Part shown: positions 1 to 8,458 of the stretch, piece after piece
Numbering within the stretch: the stretch's first letter is position 1
Layout: every line of letters starts with the position of its first letter
Assembly: GCA_016713525.1 (NCBI GenBank)
Contig: JADJOZ010000001.1
Location: forward strand, 434,001 to 498,000
Source: Bacteroidota bacterium
GTDB lineage: Bacteria; Bacteroidota; Bacteroidia; AKYH767-A; OLB10
DNA length: 64,000 bases
Direction of reading: 5' to 3'
Notes under the pieces: generated by a model
What the model was told of the DNA's origin: nothing
Databases searched by the model: none
Seen by the model: only the letters and a program-made list of their open reading frames with translations
Translations under genes and position numbers: made by a program

Positions 1-173
1 CTACTACAGAAGAATGGGTGAATGCAATCAGTAATCTGATCGATGATCAGGAACTCAGAAATCGTTTTGGTAAAAATGCACGCACAACTGTCATCGATAA
101 ATATTCCGTTGCCTCACAGAAAAAAGTATATTTAAGTTCATTTCAACAATTAATTACGAATAAAAAGAACTAA
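1..173 (+). CDS. Glycosyltransferase family 4, C-terminal end (partial)
   Basis: Only the last ~57 codons lie in the window; the gene enters from the left edge and ends with TAA at 171-173. The visible peptide (TTEEWVNAISNLIDDQELRNR..., then GKNAR and a KYS motif) has the C-terminal helix pattern of GT-B fold group 1/family 4 glycosyltransferases, where a loop of the type 'W..AI..L..D...R...G.NAR' closes the nucleotide-sugar domain. The next gene, gcvT, begins two bases after this stop, so the two are probably co-transcribed, although there is no obvious functional link. Substrate cannot be inferred from the tail alone. Confidence 0.6.
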   Translation, partial: TTEEWVNAISNLIDDQELRNRFGKNARTTVIDKYSVASQKKVYLSSFQQLITNKKN

Positions 174-175
174 TC

Positions 176-1258
176 ATGAAACAAACAGCTTTAACAAACC
201 AACATATAGCACTTGGTGCAAAAATGGTAGAATTTGCAGGATACAACATGCCTGTTTTATATTCGGGAATTAATGATGAGCATGAAACAGTAAGAAAAAA
301 AGTTGGTGTTTTTGATGTTTCTCACATGGGCGAATTTATTCTCAAAGGCGCCGATGCGCTTGATCTCATTCAACGTGTAACAAGCAACGATGCATCGAAA
401 CTTACCGATGGGAAAGTGCAGTATTCATGTCTTCCCAATTCAACAGGTGGTATTGTCGATGATTTATTGGTTTACCGGATTGATGAAGCAACTTATATGC
501 TGGTTGTGAATGCATCGAACATTGAAAAAGACTGGAACTGGATTCAGTCACACAATACCAAAGGTGTTGAAATGCATAATATTTCTGATAAAACTTCATT
601 GCTCGCAGTGCAAGGTCCTGATGCAATTAAAGCATTGCAGTCACTTACCGATGTGGATCTTGCCTCTATCGAATATTACAATTTTGTGAAAGGTACCTTT
701 GCAGGGAAAGCCAATATTTTGATCTCTGCTACAGGATATACCGGTGCCGGTGGGTTTGAAATTTATTTCGAAAATGAACATGCACAACATATCTGGAATG
801 AAGTTTTTAAGGCGGGCGCTCCTTACGGGATGAAACCTGCTGGCCTCGGTTGCCGCGATACACTTCGTCTGGAAATGGGATTCTGCCTGTATGGGAATGA
901 TATCGATGACTCTACATCTCCAATTGAAGCAGGTTTGGGCTGGATTACCAAGTTTACCAAAGAATTTACCAATTCCGCATCATTGAAAAAACAAAAGGAA
1001 GATGGTGTTACCCGCAAACTGGTAGCTTTCGAAATGATCGATCGCGGAATTCCCCGTCACGGCTACCCAATTCAGGATGCCAATGGGAATGTTATCGGTG
1101 AAGTTACCTCCGGAACGCAATCTCCATCCCTGCAAAAGGCCATTGGAATGGGCTATGTAACTACCGCAAATTCAAAGGAAGGAAGTGAAATATATATCAA
1201 CGTTAGAGATAAAGTCCTGAAAGCCAGCGTTGTAAAACTTCCATTTTATAAAAAGTAA
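176..1258 (+). CDS. gcvT: Glycine cleavage system aminomethyltransferase (T protein)
   Basis: Transfers the methylamine-derived C1 unit from lipoyl-H protein to tetrahydrofolate, releasing ammonia, in the cytoplasmic glycine cleavage complex. The 360-residue length is normal for GcvT. Visible family motifs are the N-terminal FAGYNMPV...G...EH..VR..VGVFDVSHMGE block, the VQGP segment near residue 147, the GYTGAGGFEIY folate-binding stretch near residue 187, and the C-terminal GEVTSGTQSPSL...IGMGYV barrel segment. The ATG is two bases after the stop of the upstream glycosyltransferase. Genes for the H, P and L proteins are not in the window, which is common in Bacteroidota. Confidence 0.97.
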   Translation: MKQTALTNQHIALGAKMVEFAGYNMPVLYSGINDEHETVRKKVGVFDVSHMGEFILKGADALDLIQRVTSNDASKLTDGKVQYSCLPNSTGGIVDDLLVYRIDEATYMLVVNASNIEKDWNWIQSHNTKGVEMHNISDKTSLLAVQGPDAIKALQSLTDVDLASIEYYNFVKGTFAGKANILISATGYTGAGGFEIYFENEHAQHIWNEVFKAGAPYGMKPAGLGCRDTLRLEMGFCLYGNDIDDSTSPIEAGLGWITKFTKEFTNSASLKKQKEDGVTRKLVAFEMIDRGIPRHGYPIQDANGNVIGEVTSGTQSPSLQKAIGMGYVTTANSKEGSEIYINVRDKVLKASVVKLPFYKK

Positions 1259-1266
1259 AGTTTAGT

Positions 1267-1274
1267 TAACTTTG
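1267..1274 (+). promoter_or_regulatory. Candidate -7 promoter box (TAACTTTG) for comB
   Basis: TAACTTTG matches the Bacteroidota sigma-A -7 consensus TAnnTTTG. It sits in the gcvT-comB spacer and would give a leader of roughly 90 nt. No clear -33 TTTG was seen at the usual distance. Confidence 0.4.
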
Positions 1275-1372
1275 CGCGGATTTTGGATAAAGAATCCCGG
1301 ATCTGTTTAATGACAGCATTTTTCGTTGCCTGATGGGTTGATAATTCCAACCACAAGTAAGCACCTTGCGCT

Positions 1373-2107
1373 ATGAAGAAAAAGAGTATTGACGTTTGTT
1401 TTTCGCCTGCATTGTTTCATCTTTATGATGCATCCGAAAGTATTGTGGTGGTGATAGATGTTTTAAGAGCTACATCGTCGATTTGTATTGCCTTTGAACA
1501 TGGGGTACGAAGCATTGTGCCGGTTTCAAAAGTGGAAGAAAGCAGTGCATACCGCGCTAAAGGGTATCTGGTTGGTGCTGAAAGAAAAGGTGAGATGGTG
1601 GAAGGCTTTGATCTTGGAAATTCTCCTTTCAGCTACATGGATCCAAAAGTTAAAGATCGCGATATAGCACTTACTACTACCAATGGCACACAGGCAATTG
1701 CTATTGCACGAAATGCATTCCAGATTGCAATCGGTTCATTCCTGAATCAGGATGCACTTTGCAACTGGCTGAAACAACAAAATCGCAATGTGATTTTACT
1801 TTGCTCGGGATGGAAGAATTCGTTTAATTTTGAAGACACCCTTTTTGCAGGAGCAGTAGTACATAAATTACTCGATAGTTTTGAATTAACCGATCATCGG
1901 GATTCTGCTCTGGCAGCAATGCAATTATATGATCTTGCTAAAGATGATCTTTATGGTTTTCTGGAACAATCATCACACCGCAAAAGACTCGAGAAACTTC
2001 AGATCGAAGATGATATTGTTTTCTGCCTGACTCCAAATCAAACCGATTGTATTCCTGTTATGGTTGGCGAAGCTATCTATAACCTGAATGTTTTGCAGTC
2101 GATGTAA
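1373..2107 (+). CDS. comB: 2-phosphosulfolactate phosphatase family protein (ComB-like)
   Basis: Belongs to the ComB family, Mg-dependent enzymes first described removing phosphate from 2-phosphosulfolactate in coenzyme M synthesis. Many bacteria without coenzyme M carry a homologue, so the actual substrate here is unknown. The 244-residue protein shows the family blocks VVVIDVLRATSSI near residue 24, GAERKGE.VEGFDLGNSP near residue 68, and ALTTTNGTQAI near residue 98, followed by SFLNQDA...W and LLCSGW. It stands alone downstream of gcvT with its own candidate promoter. The family assignment is firm and the physiological role is not. Confidence 0.88.
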   Translation: MKKKSIDVCFSPALFHLYDASESIVVVIDVLRATSSICIAFEHGVRSIVPVSKVEESSAYRAKGYLVGAERKGEMVEGFDLGNSPFSYMDPKVKDRDIALTTTNGTQAIAIARNAFQIAIGSFLNQDALCNWLKQQNRNVILLCSGWKNSFNFEDTLFAGAVVHKLLDSFELTDHRDSALAAMQLYDLAKDDLYGFLEQSSHRKRLEKLQIEDDIVFCLTPNQTDCIPVMVGEAIYNLNVLQSM

Positions 2108-2215
2108 TTTTTGGATTTCACTTAATTTGACTGTTATTTAGTTTTCTTTAACAGGAATTAGTTTGCTTTTATATTTTTCAACTATATTTTTTATCAACTT
2201 TTTAAAACTTTTCAA

Positions 2216-3193
2216 ATGAAAAAAACAATCAAATTTCTACTCATTGCAATTGGCTTAATTTTATTGGCAGGATCTATTTTTGGCTGGGGATTCTGGGGCC
2301 ACCAGCGAATCAACAGAATGGCAGTTTTCTCTATGCCACCCGAAATTTTTGCATTTTATAAATATCATATCGACTACATCACAACACATGCCGTTGATCC
2401 CGATAAAAGGCGTTATGCTGTAGAAGGAGAAGCAGCTTGTCATTACATCGACATCGACCGTTATGGCGCACAGCCATTCGACAGCATCCCGGAAAGGTGG
2501 AAAGATGCCGTTGCAAAATATACAGAAGATACTTTGATGGCTCATGGAATAGTTCCCTGGCACATCGAGAAAATGATGTTCCGTTTAACCAATGCCATGC
2601 GTGAAAAAAATCTGGCTAAGATTTTAAAGTATACCGCCGATATCGGTCATTATATCGGTGATGCTCATGTACCACTTCATTGTACCAGTAATTATAACGG
2701 ACAATTAACAGGTCAACATGGTATTCATGGTTTTTGGGAATCCAGAATTCCGGAATCTTTTGGTGAGGAATTCGATTATTTTGTTGGCAGATGTAGTTAT
2801 ATTAAATCTCCCTTGAAAGAAGCCTGGAAAATAATTAAAGCCAGCTATGCTGCACACGATTCTGTTCTTTTGTTTGAAAGAAAGTTGAACGCTTCTTTTC
2901 CTGCCGACAGAAAATATGCTTACGAGTTGAAAGGAAATATGACAGTAAAAGTGTATTCAATTGAATATACAAAAGCTTATGATAAGATGTTGGATGGTAT
3001 GGTCGAAAGGCGAATGCGTACAGCAATTTTAAGTGTTGCATCTTTTTGGTTCACTGCCTGGGTGAATGCCAGTCAACCCGATTTATCATCTTTAATCGGA
3101 ATAAATCTTTCAGATGCGGAACTCGATGCCATGAAGAAAGAGGCTGCATCGTGGGAGCACAAAAAACTTCCTGTTAAAGGCCATGAAGATTGA
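2216..3193 (+). CDS. Secreted zinc-dependent phospholipase C / S1-P1 nuclease-like protein
   Basis: The product begins with a signal peptide or membrane anchor (MKKTIKFLLIAIGLILLAGSIFG), after which the mature protein starts WGFWGHQRINRMA, the start typical of the trinuclear-zinc PLC/P1-nuclease fold where the N-terminal Trp and a His bind zinc. Further ligand-like motifs are the Asp/His stretch EAACHYIDIDRYG (about residue 73), the DIGHYIGDAHVPLHC motif (about residue 142) and HGFWESRIP (about residue 171). At 325 residues it is a normal length. It probably hydrolyses phosphoesters in the periplasm; phospholipid versus nucleic acid specificity cannot be read from the sequence. Confidence 0.8.
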   Translation: MKKTIKFLLIAIGLILLAGSIFGWGFWGHQRINRMAVFSMPPEIFAFYKYHIDYITTHAVDPDKRRYAVEGEAACHYIDIDRYGAQPFDSIPERWKDAVAKYTEDTLMAHGIVPWHIEKMMFRLTNAMREKNLAKILKYTADIGHYIGDAHVPLHCTSNYNGQLTGQHGIHGFWESRIPESFGEEFDYFVGRCSYIKSPLKEAWKIIKASYAAHDSVLLFERKLNASFPADRKYAYELKGNMTVKVYSIEYTKAYDKMLDGMVERRMRTAILSVASFWFTAWVNASQPDLSSLIGINLSDAELDAMKKEAASWEHKKLPVKGHED

Positions 3194-3228
3194 AGCAGAA
3201 TTGGTATTTTTACAGAAATTAAATTAGT

Positions 3229-4011
3229 ATGGAGAAGCCTGCAAATTATCTCGAATATAATCGTGAAGCATGGAATCATTTGGTACGAATAGGAAACCGG
3301 TGGACTGTTCCGGTATCTGAAAAGGAATTGGAAGAAGCACGAAATGTTGAACTAAAGCTTATTCTGACACCCACCAAAATTGTCCCTGCTGATTGGTATC
3401 CTGCCAAAGGCAGTAAAGTGCTTGGACTTGCATCGGGTGGGGGACAACAAGGGCCACTCATGGCTGCTGCAGGATTTGAAGTTACCATTTTTGACAATTC
3501 TCCCGAGCAGTTGGCGCAGGATCGTAAAGTTGCTGAAAGTCATGGATTGAACATCAGACTTGTTCAGGGAGATATGGCAGATCTTTCGGTGTTTCCGGAT
3601 GGTGAATTTGATATGGTTTTTAATCCCTGTTCAACGGCATTTGTGCCTGATGTGAAAGCTGTTTATAAGGAAGCTGCCAGAGTACTAAAACCCGGAGGTA
3701 TTTTCATGACTGGTTTTACCAATCCTGTGTACCATTTATTCGATATTTTTAAAGCTGAAAAAGGGGAGTTTACGCTCAAGTACAGTCAGCCTTATTCCGA
3801 TCTCGAATCTTTAAATGATGAGGAGCTTCGTTTCTTCACCGATCAGAATGAACCTGTAGTATTTGGACATTCTCTGGAAGCATTTTTAAACGGTCAACTG
3901 GAAGCTGGTTTGATGCTAACTCATTTATTTGAAGATAGTTGGGGTGGAACTAACCCTATCGATAAGCACATGCCTTTCTCGATGGCAACCCGGGCAATCA
4001 AGCGAAGTTGA
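3229..4011 (+). CDS. Class I SAM-dependent methyltransferase
   Basis: A 260-residue soluble protein with a Rossmann methyltransferase core. Motif I is VLGLASGGGQQG (about residue 64), the acidic end of strand 2 is VTIFDNSPEQL, motif II is VQGDMADLSVF, followed by FDMVFNPCST and the post-motif ARVLKPGGIFMTGF. This arrangement is that of the UbiE/Methyltransf_11 group that acts on small molecules. The glycine loop reads GLASGGGQQG in place of the commoner LGCGxG, as in a Bacteroidota/Firmicutes subgroup. It is flanked by unrelated genes, so the substrate is unknown. Confidence 0.85.
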   Translation: MEKPANYLEYNREAWNHLVRIGNRWTVPVSEKELEEARNVELKLILTPTKIVPADWYPAKGSKVLGLASGGGQQGPLMAAAGFEVTIFDNSPEQLAQDRKVAESHGLNIRLVQGDMADLSVFPDGEFDMVFNPCSTAFVPDVKAVYKEAARVLKPGGIFMTGFTNPVYHLFDIFKAEKGEFTLKYSQPYSDLESLNDEELRFFTDQNEPVVFGHSLEAFLNGQLEAGLMLTHLFEDSWGGTNPIDKHMPFSMATRAIKRS

Positions 4012-4073
4012 TTTTAACAATTGACGGTGGTTAACTTGTGTTATACTGAACCTGTCATCACTCTTGAATTCCG

Positions 4074-4081
4074 TACATTTG
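4074..4081 (+). promoter_or_regulatory. Candidate -7 promoter box (TACATTTG) for aspA
   Basis: TACATTTG matches TAnnTTTG and lies 18 bases before the ATG at 4100, so transcription would begin about 13 nt upstream of the start codon. A -33 element is not evident. Confidence 0.45.
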
Positions 4082-4099
4082 AAGTTCAATTTTTAATGA

Positions 4100-5512
4100 A
4101 TGAATACTTCGGATTTCAGAGTAGAAAAGGATTTCCTGGGGCAGATGGAAATCGATTCCAATGCATACTACGGAATACAAACACGCAGAGCAATTGAGAA
4201 TTTTCATATTACCGGAATTCCTATCGGTCGTGAACCGTTATTTATACAGGGTTTTGGTTATGTGAAAAAAGCTGCTGCAATTGCCAATCGCGATTGTGGA
4301 GTTATTTCTCCCGCTGTTGCGGATGCCATTATTTATGGAAGTGATCAGTTGATTGCGGGCAGGTATTTGGATCAGTTTATAACTGATATGATCCAGGGTG
4401 GTGCCGGAACTTCCTGCAACATGAATGCGAATGAAGTGATTGCCAACATTGGTTTGGAATGGATGGGTAAGCAGAAAGGTGAGTATGTTTTTTTACACCC
4501 TAACAATCATGTGAATTGTTCGCAATCTACAAACGATGCATACCCAACTGCATTCCGAATTGCATTGTACCATAAAATTTCTGCTTTCATCGATGCTATG
4601 AGACAAGTTCAGGCAGCTTTCGCAGAAAAAGGAATTGCCTTTGCTGAAATTATTAAAATGGGCCGCACCCAATTACAGGACGCTGTTCCAATGACTCTCG
4701 GCGCCGAATTTAAAAGTTATGCAACAACCATTGGTGAAGATATTCAGCGTATGCTTGAAGTGCAGCAGCTGATCACCGAAGTAAATATGGGTGCCACCGC
4801 AATTGGAACCGGTATAAACGCACCGGATGGTTATGCGGAGAAAGTAACGCAAGTGCTTGCCGAACTTACTAATATTCCGTTAACCCTTTCACCCGACCTG
4901 ATTGAAGCAACTGTAGATACAGGCGCATACATTCAAATTTCAGGTACATTGAAAAGGTGTGCAGTGAAGCTTTCCAAAATTTGCAACGATCTGCGCTTAC
5001 TCTCCTCAGGTCCTCGTACCGGATTGAATGAAATTAATCTTCCGCAAATGCAACCCGGTTCATCCATCATGCCAGGTAAAGTGAATCCTGTAATTCCCGA
5101 AGTGGTAAATCAGGTGTGCTTTTATGTGATTGGTGCCGATACAACTATTACCATGGCTTGTGAAGCAGGTCAGTTGCAGTTAAATGTGATGGAGCCCGTG
5201 ATCGGTTTCAGTTTATTCACAGCACTCGAATACATGACACATGCTTGTACCACACTAAGTGATAAATGTGTGAAAGGTATAACCGCAAATCCTGAAGTTT
5301 GTTATCAGTCAGTGATGAACAGTGTAGGAATTGTTACTTCATTGAATCCAATTTTAGGATTTGAGAAAACTTCTGAAATAGCGAAGGAAGCATTGCGAAC
5401 CGGAAAAACAGTTTACCAGATTGTTGTTGAAGAGCAAATGCTGATATCGGATGACAAATGGCAGGAAATTTACTCATTGGAAAATATGATTCATCCGAGA
5501 TTTATTGTCTGA
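4100..5512 (+). CDS. aspA: Aspartate ammonia-lyase (aspartase)
   Basis: Catalyses the reversible deamination of L-aspartate to fumarate. The 470-residue length and the motifs fit the aspartase/fumarase superfamily: RVEKDFLGQMEIDSNAYYGIQT at the N terminus, GGAGTSCNMNANEVIAN (about residue 110), the SQSTNDAYPTAFR stretch and the signature GSSIMPGKVNPVIPE (about residue 317). The N-terminal R.E.D.LG..E.P..AYYG-like pattern and CNMNANEVI favour aspartase over fumarase C. The start is set by the ATG at 4100; an ATG four bases earlier is out of frame. The tsaC gene follows after seven bases, so the two are probably co-transcribed. Confidence 0.92.
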   Translation: MNTSDFRVEKDFLGQMEIDSNAYYGIQTRRAIENFHITGIPIGREPLFIQGFGYVKKAAAIANRDCGVISPAVADAIIYGSDQLIAGRYLDQFITDMIQGGAGTSCNMNANEVIANIGLEWMGKQKGEYVFLHPNNHVNCSQSTNDAYPTAFRIALYHKISAFIDAMRQVQAAFAEKGIAFAEIIKMGRTQLQDAVPMTLGAEFKSYATTIGEDIQRMLEVQQLITEVNMGATAIGTGINAPDGYAEKVTQVLAELTNIPLTLSPDLIEATVDTGAYIQISGTLKRCAVKLSKICNDLRLLSSGPRTGLNEINLPQMQPGSSIMPGKVNPVIPEVVNQVCFYVIGADTTITMACEAGQLQLNVMEPVIGFSLFTALEYMTHACTTLSDKCVKGITANPEVCYQSVMNSVGIVTSLNPILGFEKTSEIAKEALRTGKTVYQIVVEEQMLISDDKWQEIYSLENMIHPRFIV

Positions 5513-5519
5513 TCGTATC

Positions 5520-6473
5520 ATGGAAACAATAATTGGAAACGATATTGAACAGGCAGCCAAATTTCTTCGCTACGGAGCATTGGTTGCTATTCCTACCGAG
5601 ACCGTTTATGGGCTTGCAGGAAATGCATTGAAAGAAGCCACAGTGCTAAATATTTTTCATGTAAAAGAAAGGCCTGTCTTTGATCCGCTTATTGTTCATG
5701 TAAAAGGTATAGATGATATTCACCGGTTTGCCAAATCAGTACCGGCGGATGCAGAAGTTTTAATGCAGAAATTCTGGCCTGGTCCGTTAACTATATTGTT
5801 GCAAAAACAACAACTGATTCCTGATCTTGTTACATCTGGTCTCAATACGGTCGCGCTTCGTATGCCAGCACATCCACTCACACTGGCACTGCTGAATGAA
5901 CTCGATTTTCCACTAGCCGCTCCCAGTGCAAATCCGTTTGGTTATATCAGTCCAACTACTGCAGAACATGTTTACGATCAGCTGCAAGGCAAATTACCTT
6001 ATATTTTAGATGGCGGACCGTGTAGCGTAGGAGTGGAGTCTACTATTCTTGGATTTGAAAATGATCAGCCGGTGGTTTACCGGATAGGTGGCTTACCGGT
6101 TTCAGAAATTGAAAAGCTGATTGGACCGGTTTCTGTGAAGCCAAATGCATCCAGCAATCCACGTGCTCCGGGAATGTTAAAGAGCCACTATGCGCCTTCA
6201 AAACCTTTGTATTTCGAAAAAGAGGAAAATTTAGCACTCATGAACTTATCAGGAAATGGAGCGCTGATTTGCTTTGAAAACTTTAAAACCGATTTGCCAT
6301 TCCGTCAATTTCCGCTTTCGCGAGATGGCAATAGCTCAGAAGCAGCCCGGAATTTATTTGCAACATTAAGAGAACTCGATAAATCAGATTTCGATTTCAT
6401 ATGCGCCATTCCCTTCCCCGACGAGGGACTTTGTAAAGCCATTAACGATCGCCTGTTGAGAGCAAGCCAATGA
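5520..6473 (+). CDS. L-threonylcarbamoyladenylate synthase (Sua5/YrdC/TsaC family)
   Basis: Makes threonylcarbamoyl-AMP from threonine, bicarbonate and ATP for the t6A37 modification of ANN-decoding tRNAs. The YrdC domain shows GALVAIPTETVYGLAGNA near the N terminus, KERP..DPLIVHV, FWPGPLT, VALRMPAHP and LAAPSANPFGYISPT. The C-terminal part with SNPRAPGMLKSHYAPSKPL marks the longer Sua5 type with its linker and extra domain, over the short TsaC type. The ATG at 5520 is preferred to an in-frame TTG at 5505, which would overlap aspA. A heptamer repeat array begins at the base after its stop codon. Confidence 0.92.
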   Translation: METIIGNDIEQAAKFLRYGALVAIPTETVYGLAGNALKEATVLNIFHVKERPVFDPLIVHVKGIDDIHRFAKSVPADAEVLMQKFWPGPLTILLQKQQLIPDLVTSGLNTVALRMPAHPLTLALLNELDFPLAAPSANPFGYISPTTAEHVYDQLQGKLPYILDGGPCSVGVESTILGFENDQPVVYRIGGLPVSEIEKLIGPVSVKPNASSNPRAPGMLKSHYAPSKPLYFEKEENLALMNLSGNGALICFENFKTDLPFRQFPLSRDGNSSEAARNLFATLRELDKSDFDFICAIPFPDEGLCKAINDRLLRASQ

Positions 6474-6508
6474 GGATTAAGGATTAAGGATTAAGAATTA
6501 AGGATTTG
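6474..6508 (+). repeat. GGATTAA heptamer array directly after the tsaC stop codon
   Basis: Five period-7 units begin at the first base after TGA: three GGATTAA (6474-6494), one GAATTAA (6495-6501) and a diverged GGATTTG (6502-6508). The same unit recurs after the stop codons of the FAS1 gene (12127) and tktN (40191), in the direction of the upstream gene each time. Confidence 0.9.
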
Positions 6509-6545
6509 ATTGAATTTTGCGCAGAAAATAATATTCTACACGACT

Positions 6546-6633
6546 GAAATGTTATTATTCAATATTCCATACTTGCTAATCGCTATTCAATAAAAACATC
6601 TTGTGTTCGAAAAACCACCAACTTTACCAGCCA
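6546..6633 (+). repeat. Dispersed intergenic repeat, copy 1
   Basis: The segment begins GAAATGTTATTATTCAATATTC and ends ACCACCAACTTTACCAGCCA. Its last 50 bases (6584-6633) align without gaps to 12448-12497 with about nine mismatches. Its first half resembles 12241-12296. It has no coding potential and no terminal inverted repeats that I can see. Confidence 0.8.
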
Positions 6634-6787
6634 GAAAATAAATCATTAATGAAGAATGAAATCTTGAATTTTACTCGCAAAACACGGGTCCCTCTGTTGA
6701 CGGCGCTACGCCTAGGGGGGCGCTTTTCACTTAACTCTCAGAGCATCAATGTGAATAACGAATTTTCTTCGTCTAAAAATGATCTTT

Positions 6788-6822
6788 TAATTTCCAACTT
6801 TCAACTTTTAACTTTTAAATGA
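6788..6822 (+). repeat. Period-7 array, unit CAACTTT
   Basis: Units are TAATTTC, CAACTTT, CAACTTT, TAACTTT and TAAATGA. The same unit, as CAACTTA/CAACTTT, recurs at 9947-9974. Confidence 0.75.
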
Positions 6823-6844
6823 GTGCAGCCACAGCTTTATACAA

Positions 6845-6907
6845 AGACTTCCCACTTGCCACTTGCTACTTTCCCCTTGCCCCTAAAATGCAGTTACATT
6901 TTTTATC
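6845..6907 (+). repeat. Period-7 array, unit CCACTTG, with TGCAGT tail motif
   Basis: Six heptamers, AGACTTC, CCACTTG, CCACTTG, CTACTTT, CCCCTTG and CCCCTAA, occupy 6845-6886. They are followed by TAAAATGCAGTTACATTTTT (from 6884). A closely similar tail, TAAATTGCAGTAACATCTTT, follows the CAACTTA array at 9972. Confidence 0.7.
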
Positions 6908-6921
6908 CCGAAACAAAAAAT

Positions 6922-6955
6922 CAGCACATCAGCACATCAACACATCAGCACATCA
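6922..6955 (-). repeat. Octamer array starting at the acr3 stop codon
   Basis: On the minus strand the TGA stop of acr3 is the first three bases of the array of TGATGTGC/TGATGTGT units. Four units, read on the plus strand as CAGCACAT, CAGCACAT, CAACACAT and CAGCACAT, fill 6922-6953. This is the only period-8 array seen here. Confidence 0.85.
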
Positions 6956-8011
6956 AAAATAAAATTTCTTTTTAAACACCTCCGCCAATTTAACTAATGC
7001 CAGCAGGGCAGGTACTTCAACCAGCGGTCCAATAACACCGGCAAATGCTTGTCCGCTATGGATGCCAAAAATACCTATGGATACTGCAATGGCAAGTTCG
7101 AAATTATTTCCTGTGGCAGTAAAGGCTTGTGCTGTATTACGGCTATAGTCGGCTCCTGCAAGTTTTCCGGCGAAAAATGAAATGACAAACATTACGGCAA
7201 AGTAAATCAGCAGAGGAATTGCTATCAAAACAACATCGAAAGGTATTGTTACAATGGTTTCTCCTTTTAGATTGAACATTGCAAGAATGGTAAAAAGTAA
7301 TGCTAATAAGGTGAGGGGACTGATTTTTGGAAGGAAATAATTTTCATACCATTCATCACCTTTTAATTTTCTAAGAACGAAACGTGTTAAGAATCCGGCT
7401 ATGAATGGAATTCCCAGATAGATAAAAACACTTTTGGCAATGGCACTCATTTCAATGGCGATTTGCTGGGATTCAATACCAAAATAGGGTGGGAGCCAGG
7501 TAGTGTAAAACCAGGCCAGCAGACTGTAAAACAATACCTGAAAAATACTGTTCAATGCAACCAGTCCAGCTGCATATTCGCGACTGCCTCCGGCAAGTTC
7601 ATTCCACACAATAACCATGGCAATACATCTGGCAATGCCAATGAGAATTAAACCCGACATGTATTCAGGGTAGTCGTGTAAAAAGATAATTGCCAGGACA
7701 AACATGAGTAAGGGACCAATTATCCAGTTCATGGTTAACGAAACAACCAATAACCGGATGTTGGAAAAGAGTTCACCTAATTTCTCATACTTCACTTTTG
7801 CCAGTGGGGGATACATCATCACCAACAAGCCAATTGCAATTGGAATGTTTGTGGTTCCCGATTGCATTTTATTCAGGATATCAGTGATTGCCGGAAAAAA
7901 ATATCCGGAAGCAACTCCAATTCCCATCGCGAGGAAAATCCACAATGTCAGGTAACGATCAAGAAAACTAAGGCGTCCTGTTAGCGATGGTTTGCAATCA
8001 ACATTTTTCAT
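6953..8011 (-). CDS. arsB: Arsenite efflux transporter of the ACR3 family
   Basis: Exports trivalent arsenite from the cytoplasm, completing detoxification after arsenate reduction. The 352-residue protein has about ten hydrophobic segments, starting LTLWIFLAMGIGVASGYFFP. The family motif LIGIARCIAMVIVWNELAGG (about residue 122) contains the conserved Cys of transmembrane helix 4 needed for arsenite transport. A second signature, TGNNFELAIAVSIGIFG, follows near residue 307. The start codon overlaps the arsC stop (ATGA), which indicates translational coupling. The family is often named acr3 or arsB in annotation; it is the BASS-type transporter, unrelated to E. coli ArsB. Confidence 0.95.
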   Translation of the reverse strand: MKNVDCKPSLTGRLSFLDRYLTLWIFLAMGIGVASGYFFPAITDILNKMQSGTTNIPIAIGLLVMMYPPLAKVKYEKLGELFSNIRLLVVSLTMNWIIGPLLMFVLAIIFLHDYPEYMSGLILIGIARCIAMVIVWNELAGGSREYAAGLVALNSIFQVLFYSLLAWFYTTWLPPYFGIESQQIAIEMSAIAKSVFIYLGIPFIAGFLTRFVLRKLKGDEWYENYFLPKISPLTLLALLFTILAMFNLKGETIVTIPFDVVLIAIPLLIYFAVMFVISFFAGKLAGADYSRNTAQAFTATGNNFELAIAVSIGIFGIHSGQAFAGVIGPLVEVPALLALVKLAEVFKKKFYF

Positions 8012-8440
8012 AAAGATGCAGAGGTAATAAATTTCGCTACTTCACTTTTTATGGCATCACGAACTTTTCTGGTTTGAGCTTTTTTTTCTTCAGGGGTTCC
8101 CTGAAATTGAGATGGATCATCAAACATCCATGCAATTTTCTGTGCTTTTCCCGGGAAAACCGGACAACGTTCTGCATTTTTTGCGTCGCACACTGTAATA
8201 ACATAATCAAATGTCTTACCGGTTGCATGCATCTCAAAGACATCCTTGGTACGATTATTTGAAAGGTCGATGCCAATTTCCTGCATCACTTCCACCACTA
8301 CAGGATTTAATTTGCCCGGCTCGAGGCCGGCACTCTCTGCTATGAAAGCGCCGGCTCCAAGTTGGTTTGTAAATGCTTCAGCCATCTGACTGCGAGCACT
8401 GTTGTGAATGCAAATGAAAAGAACATGTATTTTTTTTCAT
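8008..8440 (-). pseudogene. arsC: Arsenate reductase, LMW-phosphatase type, frameshifted at an A8 tract after the start codon
   Basis: Reduces arsenate to arsenite with thioredoxin. If one A is removed from the A8 tract that follows the ATG (T8 at 8430-8437 on the plus strand), the protein reads MKKIHVLFICIHNSARSQMAEAF and has the CX5R loop (C10 to R16), with redox cysteines at about C84 and C92, the Cys triad of thioredoxin-coupled ArsC. As it stands, the ATG frame ends after about 20 codons, and the arsC frame has no ATG upstream of the loop; the first internal ATG (8385) would drop the catalytic Cys. A sequencing or assembly error is likely, while slippage or phase variation at A8 is possible. 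Gene order and overlaps with arsM and acr3 are those of an intact operon. Confidence 0.88.
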
Positions 8441-8458
8441 ATACTTTTTAATTTGAAA

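Larger units (their letters stand above)
6474..6952. other. Gene-free spacer filled with repeats between tsaC and acr3
   Basis: No convincing gene occurs in these 479 bases. Short open frames here have no recognisable domains and run across repeats. In order the spacer holds the GGATTAA array, copy 1 of a dispersed 50-bp repeat, a C/G-rich stretch near 6680-6725, and three short-period arrays (CAACTTT, CCACTTG, CAGCACAT). The flanking genes converge. No hairpin followed by a T-run was recognised. Confidence 0.7.

Noticed and set aside
6601..6822. Small plus-strand gene in the tsaC-acr3 spacer
   Set aside because: The frame runs through repeats, has no recognisable domain and no plausible start context.
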